64,000 bases of DNA from Anaeropeptidivorans aminofermentans (GCF_940670685.1 NZ_OW711693.1:3286001-3350000); one strand, 5' to 3'. Shown: positions 36,357-47,621, counted from the stretch's first letter. The notes: generated by a model not told the origin, from the sequence alone. Numbers and translations: made by a program.

Positions 36357-37094
36357 CTATCTTTTGCATACAAATACGGCCCTTTCGGAAAAATCCGTTA
36401 ATGCTTCCCCGCTATATCCGCCGTAAATGTTTTTTATTTCAAAGGAAAGCGCTGTAAGCATTTGGGATAGCTCGTCTATACCATATGCTCTTTCGTAATG
36501 GGCCTCCTGAAACCGTTCAAAAAGACCTGTTTCTTCATCTTTTATAAAAAAGGTCATCATGTATTCGTTTATTTTTTCCTCTTCATCATAATAATTTTCC
36601 CATATATAGGCGGCATTATCCTCCGCAGCGGAAAAATTATGTTCTCCAAGGATATTTTTAAATTTATGCTCTGTATTGATGTCAAATATAAATGTTCCGC
36701 CGGGATTCAGATAATTCTTTACAAGACGTAAAACCGCCATAACCTCGGAAGGCTCCAAAAGATAATTCAGCCCGTCGGAAAGGCATAGAATACTGTCTAC
36801 AGTACCGTAAAGCTCAAATTCCCGCATATCCTGCTGCAAATAAAGGATTTCAGGAGAATTATCCCGCTGCCTTGCTACAGAAAGCATTTCTTCCGAAATA
36901 TCGATTCCCGTCATGTCATAGCCTTTTTTATGAAGAAGGGAGGTAATCTCTCCTGTTCCACAGCATAAATCAAGGATTAAAGAAGGCTTTGTGCCTTCTC
37001 TAATCCATATATTTTCTAAAAACGCAACTCTTAGCTCATTATCGTTTTCCATAAATAAATCATAAACTTTGGCAAATTTGCCGTAGGCTCTCAT
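36357..37094 (-). CDS. Class I SAM-dependent methyltransferase
   Basis: 245 residues. Motif I is LILDLCCGTGEITSLLHKKG with the glycine-rich SAM loop, followed by MTGIDISEEMLSVAR (acidic ribose-binding residue) and YLQQDMREFEL. A PF13649-like methyltransferase fold; the N-terminus AYGKFAKVYDLFM is typical of this cytosolic group. The substrate is not known. It starts 82 bases after the giant activase stop and ends 9 bases before hslO, so it is co-transcribed with hslO and possibly with the activase. Confidence 0.9.
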   Translation of the reverse strand: MRAYGKFAKVYDLFMENDNELRVAFLENIWIREGTKPSLILDLCCGTGEITSLLHKKGYDMTGIDISEEMLSVARQRDNSPEILYLQQDMREFELYGTVDSILCLSDGLNYLLEPSEVMAVLRLVKNYLNPGGTFIFDINTEHKFKNILGEHNFSAAEDNAAYIWENYYDEEEKINEYMMTFFIKDEETGLFERFQEAHYERAYGIDELSQMLTALSFEIKNIYGGYSGEALTDFSERAVFVCKR

Positions 37095-37176
37095 AGTTCC
37101 TCCTGTAGGGCGGTGTATGTTTCAAGGCCTATGGGAACGTTTGCCCCCATAGACCCCAATACTTATCGTAAATATC

Positions 37177-40100
37177 TTATTGAACCCCCATGGCCTTTTC
37201 ACGTTTTTTAGACGCAAATATTTTGGGCTCTTTGGCTTCTTCGTAATGAATATCAAGCTCCATATTCCTTCTCGCGGCAGAAAGCATCAGTTTTATTCTG
37301 TTGAGCTGGTTTACTTCGCTTGCGCCGGGGTCGTAGTCTATAGCCACAATATTGGAAAGAGGATATTGACGCTTCAGCTCTTTTATAATGCCCTTTCCTG
37401 TTACGTGGTTCGGAAGGCAGGCAAAGGGCTGCATGCAGACGATATTATTTACGCCGGAATGAATAAGCTCAACCATTTCCGCCGTCAAGAACCAGCCTTC
37501 TCCCGTTTGGTTGCAAAGGGATACGATAGGTTCTGCCATTTCCCCAAGCCTTTCAACCGGAACCGGAGCTTTAAATCTTCTGGAACTGTCCAGTGCTTCT
37601 CTCATGGGCTTTCTAAGCCATTCGATAAGCTTTATCACTACAGCGGAAGTAAGGGTCTTAGATTTACTTGCGCCCAAATATTTTTCCTTATATTTGGCAT
37701 TATAGAGGCTATACATGACAAAATCAAGTAAATCCGGCATAACGGCTTCGGCCCCTTCGCTTTCTATAAGGTTTACGGCATCGTTATTTGCCGTTGGATG
37801 GAATTTTACAAGGATTTCTCCCACAAGGCCTACCTTGGGCTTTTCTATATCAAGGATTGGAAGATTATCGAAATCTTCAACCATTGCCTTGCAGATTCTC
37901 TTATACTCTTTAAAGCTTCCTTTTTTAACGGCCCTTTTGCAGATTTGATTCCATTTATAGTAAAGAGCATCGGCGGAGCCTTTGTTCTTCTCATAAGGGC
38001 GAACCTTATACAATACCCGCATTAAAATATCGCCGTAAATAACCGCCTGCATGGCTCTTACTAAGAGTGACGGAGTGTATTGCATGCCCGGGTTCTGTTC
38101 AAGGCCCGACGCATTCAGGCTTATAACAGGTACATGAGAAAGATTTGCTTTCTCCAAGGCTCTTCTGATGAAGGCAATGTAATTGGTGGCCCTGCAGCCG
38201 CCCCCAGTCTGGCTGATTAATACGGAAACATTGTTGATATCATATTTTCCGCTGTTCAAGGCGTTTAAAAGCTGACCTACGACAATCAAAGACGGATAGC
38301 AGGCATCATTATTCACGTATTTAAGGCCGGTATCAACGCTTTCTTTATCGATGGCGGGCATCACCTCAAGATTATAGCCGCTGCTTACAAAGGCTTCCCT
38401 TAAAAGGTCAAAATGAATCGGTGACATTTGAGGGCAGAGAATGGTATGGTTTTTCTTCATTTCTTTGGTGAATACGATTCTTTCCGCCTTTGGCTTGGCA
38501 GGCTTAAGGCCTCTGTTCTGCCTTCTTCTTTCTTCAAGGGCTGCGAATAAGGAACGGATTCTTATTCTTGCGGAGCCTAAATTGGAAACCTCGTCTATTT
38601 TTAAAAGGGTATATATTTTTCCTGTTGCGGATAAGATGTCATGAACCTCATCTGTGGTTACGGCATCAAGGCCGCAGCCGAAGGAATTCAGCTGTACAAG
38701 CTCAAGGTTTTCTTTATCTCTTACATAGAAAGCCGCCGCATAAAGCCTCGAATGGTAGGCCCATTGGTCGATGACCCGCAAAGGCCTTTCCACATTGCCT
38801 AAATGGGCAACGCTGTCCTCTGTTAAAACCGCAACTTTATAGCTTGTAATAAGCTCCGGAATACCGTGGTTGATTTCAGGGTCCACATGATAGGGCCTTC
38901 CTGCAAGAACCACGCCTTTCATATTGTTTTCTTCAAGGTATTTTAAAGTTTCTTCGCCTTTTTTGCGAATGTCCTCACGGAAGCATTCCTGCTCGTTCCA
39001 TGCTTTATGAAAGGCATTTTCTATAAGCTTTGTATCGATAAATGAAAATTCCTCGTTAAGCCTTTTAAAAAGATTTTCCCTGTCTCCGAAATTAAGGAAG
39101 GGGTTTGAGAATATAATATGCTTTTCCCGAAGGTCTTCCACGTTATTTTTGATGTTTTCAGGGTAGCTTGTAACAATAGGGCAGTTATAATGATTATTCG
39201 CCCCTTCCATTTCCTTCTTTTCATAAGCGATACAAGGGTAGAAAATAAATTTTACGCCCTTTTCTATTAAATCCATAATATGGCCGTGGGCAAGCTTTGC
39301 CGGATAGCACACGGATTCACTGGGAATGGATTCAATGCCCTTTTCATATATATTTCTGTCGGATTTACCGGATAATACGACTTTATATCCTAAATTTGTA
39401 AAGAACACATGCCAGAAGGGGTAGTTTTCATAGATATTCAAAACCCTCGGGATACCGACGGTTCCTCTTACGGCTTCTTCCTCTTTTAAAGATTCATAGG
39501 CAAAAAGCCTGTTATATTTATAGTCGAATAAATTCGGAATCCCTTCTGCCGCCTTGTCGTTTCCAAGGCCCTTTTCACAGCGGTTACCGGAGATGAACCG
39601 TCTCCCGCCGGAAAACTTATTGATGGTCAAAAGGCAGTTATTATTGCATCTTCTGCATCTTGCATGGCTTGCTTCAACTTCAAGGTTTTCAAGGCCGTGA
39701 AGGTCCAAAAGACCTGTTTCATAGCCTTCTTCATATCTTTCCCTTGCGATTACGGCAGCGCCGAAGGCGCCCATAAGCCCTGCAATATCCGGCCTTATGG
39801 CTTCCCTTTCGCTGATAAGCTCAAAGGCTCTTAAAACTGCCTCATTATAGAAGGTTCCCCCTTGAACCACAAGTTTTTTCCCCATTTGCTTGGGGTCTGT
39901 GATTTTAATAACCTTATGTAAAGCATTTTTTATAACAGAATAGGCAAGACCTGCGGAAATATCCGAAACCTCCGCCCCTTCCTTCTGAGCCTGCTTTACT
40001 CTTGAGTTCATGAAAACCGTACATCTGGAGCCTAAATCGATAGGTTTTTCCCCTACTAAGGCTATTTTTGCAAAATCCTTTGTTTCCATGCCAAGGCCCT

Positions 40101-41466
40101 TTGCAAAGGTTTCTATAAAGGAGCCGCAGCCGGCGGAGCATGCCTCGTTCAAAATAACATTTTCAATCACGCCGTCTTTTACCTGCATGCATTTCATATC
40201 CTGGCCGCCGATATCCAAAATAAAGTCTACCTCAGGCTCGAAAAATGCCGCCGCTTTATAATGGGCAACCGTTTCGATTTCGCCGATATCCACTTTAAAG
40301 GCTGCCTGGGCAAGGCCTTCACCATAGCCTGTAGAACAGGAATTTCTGATATGCACCGTATCAGGCATTTTATGATAAAGTTCTTTTAAGGATTTACTGA
40401 TTACGTTTAAAGGGTTTGCCTCATTAGAAGCATAATAGGAATAAAGAAGCTCCCCGTTTTCTCCTATGAGGGCAACCTTTGTCGTTGTGGAGCCTGCGTC
40501 AATGCCTAAGAAGGCATCCCCTGAATAGGCCGCTAAATCGGCTCTTTTAACTGTTGCCTTATCGTGCCTTTTCTTAAATAACGCATATTCTTCCGGGTCT
40601 TTAAACAAAGGCTTGAGGCGGCTGATTTCAAAATCCACCTGACGGTTATAATTTAAATTATGGATAAGTTTCGTAAAGCTTATAACCTTTTGGTCTTTAA
40701 CGCTTAATGCTGCACCCATGGCGGCAAATAAATGAGAATTTTCAGGAATAATAATTTCGTCCTCTTTCAGTTTTAAAACATCTATAAACCGTTCCCGAAG
40801 CTGGTCAAGAAAGTGCAAAGGCCCGCCAAGAAAAGCAACCTTTCCCCTGATGGGCTTTCCGCAGGCAAGGCCGCTGATGGTCTGGCTTACGATAGCCTGA
40901 AAAATGGATACGGCTAAGTCTTCTTTTCTTGCCCCTTCATTAATCAAAGGCTGAATATCGCTTTTGGCAAAAACACCGCATCTTGCTGCGATAGGGTATA
41001 TAATTTTATAATCCTTCGCAAGGTCGTTAAGGCCTGTTGCATCTGTCTGCAAAAGGGTCGCCATCTGGTCGATAAAAGAACCTGTTCCGCCGGCGCAGAT
41101 GCCGTTCATTCTCTGTTCCAGACCGTCTTTAAAATAAATAATTTTGGCGTCTTCTCCGCCGATTTCTATAGCTACGTCAGTCTGCGGCGCCGTCTGGGTA
41201 ATCACATTTGAAACGGCCACAACCTCCTGAATGAATTCGGCCCCTACCCACTTTGAAAGGCTTAATCCGCCGGAACCCGTAATCATAGCCTGAAACTCAA
41301 TGTCTCCAAGCTCTTCCATGGCAGACCTTGCCATGTCTGAAAGGGTTCCCGCTATATTGGAAAAATGCCTTTGATATCTGCCGAAAACAATATTTTTCTC
41401 CTGGTCTAAAATCGCTATTTTAATGGTGGTGGAACCGATATCTATTCCCATTGAATATTTTTTCAT
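37177..41466 (-). CDS. Giant 2-hydroxyacyl-CoA dehydratase activase-like protein
   Basis: 1429 residues. The ATG at 41466 overlaps the TetR stop (ATGA), so the two are translationally coupled. Two BadF/BcrA ASKHA ATPase domains lie in tandem: [15 protein letters not shown] (about 7-250) with [10 protein letters not shown], and [16 protein letters not shown] (about 320-570) with [10 protein letters not shown]; each cysteine binds the bridging 4Fe-4S cluster of this family. Then come CRRCNNNC, a DUF2229 region ([20 protein letters not shown]) and a dehydratase D-subunit-like end with [16 protein letters not shown]. The family drives ATP-dependent, ferredoxin-fed one-electron transfer. No dehydratase subunits are adjacent, so its substrate enzyme is unknown. 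Confidence 0.92.
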   Translation of the reverse strand: MKKYSMGIDIGSTTIKIAILDQEKNIVFGRYQRHFSNIAGTLSDMARSAMEELGDIEFQAMITGSGGLSLSKWVGAEFIQEVVAVSNVITQTAPQTDVAIEIGGEDAKIIYFKDGLEQRMNGICAGGTGSFIDQMATLLQTDATGLNDLAKDYKIIYPIAARCGVFAKSDIQPLINEGARKEDLAVSIFQAIVSQTISGLACGKPIRGKVAFLGGPLHFLDQLRERFIDVLKLKEDEIIIPENSHLFAAMGAALSVKDQKVISFTKLIHNLNYNRQVDFEISRLKPLFKDPEEYALFKKRHDKATVKRADLAAYSGDAFLGIDAGSTTTKVALIGENGELLYSYYASNEANPLNVISKSLKELYHKMPDTVHIRNSCSTGYGEGLAQAAFKVDIGEIETVAHYKAAAFFEPEVDFILDIGGQDMKCMQVKDGVIENVILNEACSAGCGSFIETFAKGLGMETKDFAKIALVGEKPIDLGSRCTVFMNSRVKQAQKEGAEVSDISAGLAYSVIKNALHKVIKITDPKQMGKKLVVQGGTFYNEAVLRAFELISEREAIRPDIAGLMGAFGAAVIARERYEEGYETGLLDLHGLENLEVEASHARCRRCNNNCLLTINKFSGGRRFISGNRCEKGLGNDKAAEGIPNLFDYKYNRLFAYESLKEEEAVRGTVGIPRVLNIYENYPFWHVFFTNLGYKVVLSGKSDRNIYEKGIESIPSESVCYPAKLAHGHIMDLIEKGVKFIFYPCIAYEKKEMEGANNHYNCPIVTSYPENIKNNVEDLREKHIIFSNPFLNFGDRENLFKRLNEEFSFIDTKLIENAFHKAWNEQECFREDIRKKGEETLKYLEENNMKGVVLAGRPYHVDPEINHGIPELITSYKVAVLTEDSVAHLGNVERPLRVIDQWAYHSRLYAAAFYVRDKENLELVQLNSFGCGLDAVTTDEVHDILSATGKIYTLLKIDEVSNLGSARIRIRSLFAALEERRRQNRGLKPAKPKAERIVFTKEMKKNHTILCPQMSPIHFDLLREAFVSSGYNLEVMPAIDKESVDTGLKYVNNDACYPSLIVVGQLLNALNSGKYDINNVSVLISQTGGGCRATNYIAFIRRALEKANLSHVPVISLNASGLEQNPGMQYTPSLLVRAMQAVIYGDILMRVLYKVRPYEKNKGSADALYYKWNQICKRAVKKGSFKEYKRICKAMVEDFDNLPILDIEKPKVGLVGEILVKFHPTANNDAVNLIESEGAEAVMPDLLDFVMYSLYNAKYKEKYLGASKSKTLTSAVVIKLIEWLRKPMREALDSSRRFKAPVPVERLGEMAEPIVSLCNQTGEGWFLTAEMVELIHSGVNNIVCMQPFACLPNHVTGKGIIKELKRQYPLSNIVAIDYDPGASEVNQLNRIKLMLSAARRNMELDIHYEEAKEPKIFASKKREKAMGVQ

Positions 41467-42074
41467 AAAATCACCTGCTTGCAAAAAGAGTTAAAAAGCT
41501 CATCGGCATTTTCCTCCGCCAGCTTTTTGATATTGATTTCTTTTTTTATCATTTTAAGAGACATAAGCCCCTCATTTAAAAGCATTATTTTAAACGCCAA
41601 TGCCTTAGGGTCCCCGTCGTTACCGTAGGGGTTCCCCTCTCTAGCCGTTTCCAAAATAGAAGCCGCAAGAGCGCATGCCTCGTCAAATACCTTTTTACGA
41701 AATTCCATCATATAGTCGAATTTCTTGCTGCCCTCCACAATGAGGCTGAATATTTTAGAAAATGAAATGCTGTCGTCTTTGAAAATTTCCTTCAGGTAGT
41801 CCTCATAGCCCAGTAAAAGGCTGCATAAAAGCCGAAGCCTCTCTTTCGGCGAAAGCCTTGATGAACGAACCTTTATAAACAAGTTTTCAAAGTATTCCAA
41901 TATGTATGTTTTAAATATTTCATATATCAGCTCATCTTTACTTGAATAGTAATGGTAGAAGCAGCCCTTTGTAATTCTTGCGCTCCCTACAATATCATTT
42001 ACGGAAACATCGCCGATACCGCTATCTATAAAAAGCCTGAAAGAATGGGCGGCTATGTTTTCTTTTTTTGTCAT
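41463..42074 (-). CDS. TetR/AcrR-family transcriptional regulator
   Basis: 203 residues. The N-terminal helix-turn-helix is [19 protein letters not shown] followed by [15 protein letters not shown], the usual TetR start. The C-terminal part is a ligand-binding helical domain. The gene overlaps the giant activase by four bases and precedes it, so this regulator is likely an autoregulator controlling the activase. A matching palindrome sits on its promoter at 42151-42168. TetR proteins of this FadR-like operator type often bind acyl-CoA or fatty acids, which is only suggestive here. Confidence 0.92.
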   Translation of the reverse strand: MTKKENIAAHSFRLFIDSGIGDVSVNDIVGSARITKGCFYHYYSSKDELIYEIFKTYILEYFENLFIKVRSSRLSPKERLRLLCSLLLGYEDYLKEIFKDDSISFSKIFSLIVEGSKKFDYMMEFRKKVFDEACALAASILETAREGNPYGNDGDPKALAFKIMLLNEGLMSLKMIKKEINIKKLAEENADELFNSFCKQVIL

Positions 42075-42150
42075 ATCTCACACTCCAATGGTTCTCATGT
42101 TCCTGTTAAAAATTTTTATGCAGTAAAACGAAACCCTATCAGCCAAAACA

Positions 42151-42197
42151 AAACCGACCGGTTGGTTTATTATAGAATAAAAAAACACCTTTTTCAA
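42151..42197 (-). promoter_or_regulatory. Promoter and TetR operator of the regulator-activase operon
   Basis: On the minus strand, TTGAAA (42192-42197), a 17-base spacer and TATAAT (42169-42174) form a near-consensus promoter. Immediately downstream, covering the start site, is the palindrome AAACCGACCGGTTGGTTT (42151-42168, plus-strand text) with one mismatch. This is a standard TetR-class operator layout, 77 bases before the TetR ATG. Confidence 0.85.
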
Positions 42198-42864
42198 CAC
42201 CTTTTACAGCTTTTTAATATTAAACTATAAAATAAACTTCAATATTCTTAGGGCAAAAATGCAGTTTTTAATATATAAAACCATCTTATAATATTAAATA
42301 TACAAATTTCCTAATAGATTTTCAAGCCTTTATACTATAAATTATCTAAAGAAAATCATTATTATAACTTAAATATTAAAAATTGCCTAATTATATTTAG
42401 CAAACCTGAAAATTAAGTTTGTTAATCCTCTTAGGGAAGTAATTTAAAAATAATTTACAAACTTATTCTTATATAATAAATTTACAGTTAAACAGCAGCA
42501 AGTCCGCATATCACCTGGATTTAAAAATTTACCGTTCCCGAAGGAAATCCATATTTTTGAGGCTGCAGTGAATAGATTGTTATTACTTCTTTATAGAAAT
42601 TTACTCTATCATTTTAAATAAGCTGAGTATAAATTATATAGCCGCAGATCTGCGGCCATATAATTGAGGTAAAATTTTTAATGCAATATAATTATTTTTA
42701 CGTAAACCGGCAATAAATGTCTGTATCGGGTTGATTCGTATGAAGCAATTAAAAATTGTATAATCCCAAGGTTGTAAATTATTTTTAAGCTCGCGTCTCC
42801 TTATGATTAATAAACATCTTTTTAAATTTGTTCGCTATATTTTTTGACCTCTCCGTTAAGCTTC
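42198..42864. other. Gene-free stretch
   Basis: No gene. A GCCGCAGATCTGCGGC palindrome at 42641-42656 lacks a T-run. The sequence is otherwise AT-rich. Confidence 0.5.
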
Positions 42865-43704
42865 TTACTTCGCATAAATAAGACAGGTATGCTCTTTAAA
42901 ATTATAAATATTCGTAAGTTCCATATTTATGCCTGATTTTCTTAAAAGGACGGAAAGCTCCCCTACTGTTCTCTGCCGTGCCCCTCTGAAATTCACACTG
43001 AGCCGAAAGCCGTAAAGCAAGGCCTCGACAGGCTCTTTTCCGTTTTCAAATAAAATATCTTCATAAATAAAGATATTTTCACAGTCCTTTAAAATATCAG
43101 CCATATTGTTTAAAATGCAAATACATTTTTCATCATCATAGTCATGAAGGATATTGGATAAGATTACACAGTCGTATTTTCCTTTAGGGCTGTCTTTAAA
43201 AAAATCGCATTCTATATAATGAATATTGCGGCTTAACTCTTTTCCTCTTTCACAGGCCTCCGGCAGGTCAAAAACATAAGAAGAAGCCCCTGTAAAGCTC
43301 TCCATAACCGCCGAAAGAAGGCCGCCGGAGCTTCCCCCGATATCGGCTATTTTCTTCCCTGTGAAATCAAATATCCTTGAAATATTCCTTCCGTAGCCAT
43401 AAGATACTTCATAATTACAGCTATGGTATAACAAAAGCTCGGAGGAACTAAGCCCCTGAAAAAAACTTGGGGGATTTAATTCCTGCATTTTTTCATAGAG
43501 GATAGCGCTGTCCTCTTCTAATTGACGGCTTTTGTACTCCTGAAGAAACGCTTCACACCTTTCTTTGTCCGAAATGCCGAAGACATCTAAAATCCGAAGG
43601 GCCGCCTTCTCCCCTTCAGGGCATTGGGCAGGAATCTTAAAAAAATCCGTCTTCAATGCAGCATAAGCCGCTTCGTATATAAATTTTATCTGATAATCTT
43701 CCAT
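42865..43704 (-). CDS. O-methyltransferase-like SAM protein
   Basis: 279 residues. The N-terminal half is a helical dimerisation part (KIPAQCPEGEKAALRILDVF). The SAM-binding core reads FDFTGKKIADIGGSSGGLLS, then VFDLPEACERGKEL and YDCVILSNILHDYDDEKC, with the histidine of ILHDYDD that serves as the general base in plant-type and acetylserotonin O-methyltransferases. The end (NFRGARQRTVGELSVLLRKSG) is typical. It probably methylates a small hydroxylated molecule. There is no partner gene nearby. Confidence 0.88.
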   Translation of the reverse strand: MEDYQIKFIYEAAYAALKTDFFKIPAQCPEGEKAALRILDVFGISDKERCEAFLQEYKSRQLEEDSAILYEKMQELNPPSFFQGLSSSELLLYHSCNYEVSYGYGRNISRIFDFTGKKIADIGGSSGGLLSAVMESFTGASSYVFDLPEACERGKELSRNIHYIECDFFKDSPKGKYDCVILSNILHDYDDEKCICILNNMADILKDCENIFIYEDILFENGKEPVEALLYGFRLSVNFRGARQRTVGELSVLLRKSGINMELTNIYNFKEHTCLIYAK

Positions 43705-43734
43705 AAGCTCATTCCTTTGTAAAATAAGAATATA

Positions 43735-43859
43735 TAGTAATATAATTTTAAGGTAGTAACAAAAAGCTATTTCTCATAAAAGGCTTCATCTATAGAAGCA
43801 TTTAAATGATGCCTTTCAAAATACACGCTTTTTGTTACCCTGTTTAAGGTATATTACTA
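43735..43859. repeat. Family A repeat, copy 3
   Basis: 125 bp with exact ends TAGTAATATA / TATATTACTA and inner GTAACAAAAAGC / GCTTTTTGTTAC. Very similar to the copy at 50919-51043. Confidence 0.88.
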
Positions 43860-43951
43860 TAAGATTGATTAATAGGCTGATATGCGCTTCTAGTCATCGT
43901 CCAAACCGTAACCTGGCCACTTTAAAAAAGCCGCTTTAAGCGGCTGGTTTC

Positions 43952-44872
43952 CTATACAATCTTTTGTATTTTTACATCGTCAAATATTTTAAGCATTTCA
44001 TCATAGGTGGATATGTCGGAGGTATATGCTGTGGCGCTTCCCGCTGCGACACTCATCTGGAAACTTCTTAAATAATCCCCTGATTTAATCAGTTCTCCGA
44101 TAAAGGCCCCTACCATTGCATCTCCTACGCCGTTTGTATTTACTACTCTGCCGGGAGGAAATTCAGCTTTGTAAATGCCTTCTTTCGTAAAATATATAGG
44201 TCCTTCCCTGCCGTCAAGGGATACAATTACATTTTGAGCACCAAGCTCCACCGCCTTTTTGCCGTAATTCATAACGGCGTCCATGGTTACTATGGTAGTG
44301 TCAAACATAATGCCTAGTTCTTTAAGGCTGGGCTTTATGAAAAAGGGCTTTGCACTTATCATTTCCCTTAAAGTGTCCCCGTCGGAATCAACCACAAGGC
44401 GAACGTTCTTTGCCTGGGCCGCATCTCCTAAGATTTTATAAAGGCCCATAAGCTCGGGACTGTGAACTGAGCCTGAAAGAAAAAGATAATCCACCTCTGT
44501 AATCATATCAAGCTTCCGAAACATTGCTTCAATATCTTTTCTGCTTATTTCCGGGCCTCTTGCGTTTATGACGGTGTCATAGCCTTCGCTTAGGATTTTT
44601 ATATTTATTCTTGTTTCCCCTTCTATTTCAACAAAGCTCCACCGTATGCCTGCTTTATCCAGAATGCTTCTTACAAACTGCCCCATAAAGCCGCCTACAA
44701 ACCCCATGGCTATACATTCAACGCCCATGTAATTTAGTATCCTGCATACATTAATTCCTCTTCCCCCTGCAAACATGGTCTCAGAGCTTACCCTGTTATA
44801 ATAGCCCTTCTGAAGATCCGGAACGTTCAATATATAATCTATAGAGGGGTTTACAGTTAAGGTATATACCAT
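43952..44872 (-). CDS. PfkB-family sugar-phosphate kinase (1-phosphofructokinase/tagatose-6-phosphate kinase type)
   Basis: 306 residues. It opens VYTLTVNPSIDYILNVPDL, followed by FAGGRGINVCRILNYMG and GFVGGFMGQFVRSIL, the sugar-binding motifs of the FruK/LacC group. The ATP-side motif is NTNGVGDAMVGAFI with the catalytic aspartate in GVGDA. It phosphorylates a ketose phosphate to the bisphosphate in the cytosol. No PTS or aldolase gene is adjacent, but the amino-sugar operon at 8.9-14.3 kb has lost its own kinase of this type, so this one might substitute. Fructose-1-phosphate is the plain alternative. Confidence 0.88.
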   Translation of the reverse strand: MVYTLTVNPSIDYILNVPDLQKGYYNRVSSETMFAGGRGINVCRILNYMGVECIAMGFVGGFMGQFVRSILDKAGIRWSFVEIEGETRINIKILSEGYDTVINARGPEISRKDIEAMFRKLDMITEVDYLFLSGSVHSPELMGLYKILGDAAQAKNVRLVVDSDGDTLREMISAKPFFIKPSLKELGIMFDTTIVTMDAVMNYGKKAVELGAQNVIVSLDGREGPIYFTKEGIYKAEFPPGRVVNTNGVGDAMVGAFIGELIKSGDYLRSFQMSVAAGSATAYTSDISTYDEMLKIFDDVKIQKIV

Positions 44873-45079
44873 AGAATCACCGCCTTATATCATATTATTT
44901 ATAGCAACTTACAGCAATTTGTAAAAATAACCGACTTATTTGATATCGTAAATTTAAAACAGAACAGGAACAAAACCCTATATCCATGAGTGCAAAACAT
45001 GCTGTTTTTGAAGGAAGGCCGTGATTTTGCGTCTGTATCCTGTTCCTTTTTTATAAGAAATTTACTATATTGGCATTAT

Positions 45080-45964
45080 TTAAGCAAATTGCTGTAAATC
45101 TTTATAATAAATATTTCTCATGCTTTTAAGATAGTCCATTATATTTTCATCCCAGCTTTTATTATAGCAATATCCAAGGGCTTCTCCAACATGGAGAGCA
45201 GATATTCTGAATAAATCGCAGGCTGTAAAAATCGCTTCCCATAAATTATCGTAATTTCCGCCGGAATATGTCTTTTTATACAGTTCATATAAGTAGGGCG
45301 GAAGATATTTTTTATACTGTTTTCCCCACATTCCGACATTTACAGAAGAACCCGTGTCGACACTAATATACCAATCCATCATCTTATGGAGTTCTCCCAA
45401 AACCACCTCATAATACATTCTCATGGCATAAGGCAACTGGTCTCTTACGATGCCCTTTGCAACATTATTAAGACACCAGAAGAAATTATTGCAGCAGCCG
45501 TTATAGGAAGCCTCTTCAGGCCTTTTCACAAGATAATCTTTTTCGCTTGATTTTGGAATATGAGGTAAAATTCCGTCCTTATCCATTAAAGGAACAGTAA
45601 GGCTGTCTGAGCCGTAGGACTCACGCATATGGTCTATGGTTTCAATATGAAGGTCGATTCTTGTACTGTCTTTAAAAAGAATCAGAAAGCCATAATAAGA
45701 AAAATCCCATAAAATATTTTCAGGATTTAAGGAATTTATATCCGGCTCCTGAACCATAGCAATCTCTCCAAATACAGAAAGCCAGCTGCTGTCTTTAATG
45801 AAGCTTTCTATTGCCGTAACTACATACACAATATCATAATCCTGAAACAAATCCTTTTCTATATTAGGATTTGCCCGTGAGCCGTTCATGTATACGGCGC
45901 GGATCAAATTGTTTTCTTCCGCGGTTTTAAGTATTATATGAAACATTTCTTCTTCTGATCTCAT
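45080..45964 (-). CDS. Aminoglycoside 6-adenylyltransferase-like protein (AadE/ANT(6) family)
   Basis: 294 residues. It begins RSEEEMFHIILKTAEENNLI, then VYMNGSRANPN and LFQDYDIVYVV, the nucleotidyltransferase GSRAN and DxD motifs that bind ATP and magnesium in ANT(6) enzymes. The rest (QEPDINS, DGILPHIPKSSEKDY, NNFFWCLNNVAKGI) follows the streptomycin 6-adenylyltransferase pattern at normal length. It could give streptomycin resistance, but many Clostridial chromosomes carry such homologs without proven resistance. No mobile element is attached. Confidence 0.88.
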   Translation of the reverse strand: MRSEEEMFHIILKTAEENNLIRAVYMNGSRANPNIEKDLFQDYDIVYVVTAIESFIKDSSWLSVFGEIAMVQEPDINSLNPENILWDFSYYGFLILFKDSTRIDLHIETIDHMRESYGSDSLTVPLMDKDGILPHIPKSSEKDYLVKRPEEASYNGCCNNFFWCLNNVAKGIVRDQLPYAMRMYYEVVLGELHKMMDWYISVDTGSSVNVGMWGKQYKKYLPPYLYELYKKTYSGGNYDNLWEAIFTACDLFRISALHVGEALGYCYNKSWDENIMDYLKSMRNIYYKDLQQFA

Positions 45965-46291
45965 TTATAACCTCCCTAAGGATAAAACAATCAAATAACT
46001 TATCCGGTAATTTCCATAAAACTCAATATAAGCAAAACTTATAATTCAGGATTTATGCTATAAGAATCAGGCAGGAGAATGGTTTTTAAATAAGTGATTA
46101 TAATGAAATACTTCTGTTTTTTATTGAAAAATAAGATTTAACTGTCGTACATTTAATATTAATTCCTTAAACTTATAAAGTCAACCTTGTGAATTCTGCC
46201 TTTTAGTAAAATTTATTTTTATTTGCTTTAAATTTCGATAAAAATTTTGTATAATGTATACAGCTAATAAATTTTAGGGGAGATGATGCTT
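45965..46291. promoter_or_regulatory. Divergent region before proC
   Basis: No gene. TATAAT in TTTTGTATAATGTATAC about 40 bases before proC is a plausible -10; I see no good -35. Confidence 0.45.
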
Positions 46292-47104
46292 ATGGGTATT
46301 GGTTTCATAGGCGCAGGCAACATGGCCGGAGCAATTATAAAGGGCCTTCGCCGTTCAGGCTTTAAAGACGATATTTTCTTGACAGATGTTCAGCCTGATA
46401 AAGCAAAAATCATAGCTGACGAAGCAAATGCCGTCCTTTGCCAAAGCAATGAAGAAATTATTGAAAAGGCGGAATATGTCCTTCTTGCCGTAAAGCCGGA
46501 TATGTATAAAAAGGTTTTAGAAAGCCTTTCCGAAAAGCTTTCCCAAAAGAAACCTGTAATTATTTCCATTGCCGCAGGTACTTGTCTTGATGCGGTTACA
46601 GAATATGCAGGTGTTGAAACCCTTCCCGTAATCAGAGTAATGCCCAATGTAAATGCCTTGGTTCTCGAAGCTGTTAGCGCCCTTTGTAAAAACAGCCATG
46701 CTACGGAAGAAAACCTTAATTACGTAAAATCTGTTTTTGATGCCATAGGAACGACTGTGCTTCTTGATGAAAAATATTTTACGGCCTATACGGGAATCGC
46801 CGGCTGTTCCCCTGCCTTTGCCTTTCTTTTTATAGATTCTCTGGCAAATGCTGCGGTTAAACACGGTATTCCTAAGGAAACTGCCGTTAAAATTGCCTCT
46901 CAGGCCCTTCTCGGAAGCGCTAAAAATCTTCTTCATTCCGGCGAGGTTCCCTGGGCCATGATAGAAAAGGTATGCTCTCCCGGGGGAACTACCATAGAAG
47001 GTGTTCTTGCCCTTGAGGAATACGGCTTTAACACAGCCGTTGTAAAGGCTGTTGACGCAACCATAGCAAAAGATAATCACTTAAAGGAAATTCTCTCCAA
47101 GTAA
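46292..47104 (+). CDS. proC: Pyrroline-5-carboxylate reductase
   Basis: 270 residues. Three in-frame ATGs follow TTTAGGGGAG; the third, at 9 bases, gives the family's MGIGFIGAGNMAGAII start. The Rossmann fold shows GFIGAGNMAGAI, LLAVKPDMYKKVL and VIRVMPNVNALVLEAVSALC. The C-terminal proline-binding helices read AGCSPAFAFLFIDSLANAAV and VCSPGGTTIEGVLALEEYGF, both diagnostic. It reduces pyrroline-5-carboxylate to proline with NAD(P)H. It is monocistronic. Confidence 0.97.
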   Translation: MGIGFIGAGNMAGAIIKGLRRSGFKDDIFLTDVQPDKAKIIADEANAVLCQSNEEIIEKAEYVLLAVKPDMYKKVLESLSEKLSQKKPVIISIAAGTCLDAVTEYAGVETLPVIRVMPNVNALVLEAVSALCKNSHATEENLNYVKSVFDAIGTTVLLDEKYFTAYTGIAGCSPAFAFLFIDSLANAAVKHGIPKETAVKIASQALLGSAKNLLHSGEVPWAMIEKVCSPGGTTIEGVLALEEYGFNTAVVKAVDATIAKDNHLKEILSK

Positions 47105-47621
47105 TTGGCGGTACCTTTATATACCAGGTATAGTTTTCAATTATAGGTATTGTTTTAAATCTATATTAAGTCTATAATGTAAATGTTAAAATTATAACTT
47201 TTTTAACTTATACTGACATATTTTGAGAGGCCTTGATTAAAGGGCTTTTCCCCGTTTTACGAGAATTATTTACAATTTTAATTCTTGGTTAAGATTTAAT
47301 CACTGTCAATCTTTGTTGAAAAATATGCATTTATGTAATTTATGCGATGTAAGGCTAACCCTTAGGGCCATGCCACTTCATATATAAAGCTAAATTAAGA
47401 ACATATTACTTAATCAGGCTTACGCATCATAATCAGGTAAATCAGAAGCGCTGTTTTTCATATTCTTTATAGGTATTTTTGAACATCGTGCTTTAAATAT
47501 TTATTTGATTATAGCCAAAAGCCCCGCTGCTTAATCGATTAAGGACAGGCCGGGGGAATTTTCCCTGTCTTTATCAATTTAAGATAAGCGTAAATTCACA
47601 ATTATTAAAAGGAGTGTAACT
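47105..47621. other. Gene-free leader of the nfn operon
   Basis: No gene in 517 bases. Near 47520-47570 there are GC-richer bits (AAGCCCCGCTGC, GGCCGGGGG) and a CTTAATCGATTAAG palindrome which could form leader hairpins, but no riboswitch class is recognisable. GGAGTG is the ribosome binding site. Confidence 0.45.

Noticed and set aside
37180-37731. Long plus-strand open frames opposite the giant activase gene (for example 183 codons)
   Set aside because: They lie wholly inside a gene with clear domains, have no ribosome binding site and no recognisable protein features; opposite-strand shadows.
44945-45060. Terminator between the PfkB and AadE-like genes
   Set aside because: GGAACA/TGTTCC arms are about 80 bases apart and short, so the pairing is not convincing.
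47105-47621. Riboswitch in the nfn leader
   Set aside because: Only short GC-rich bits and one palindrome were found, and no known riboswitch core could be matched by eye.
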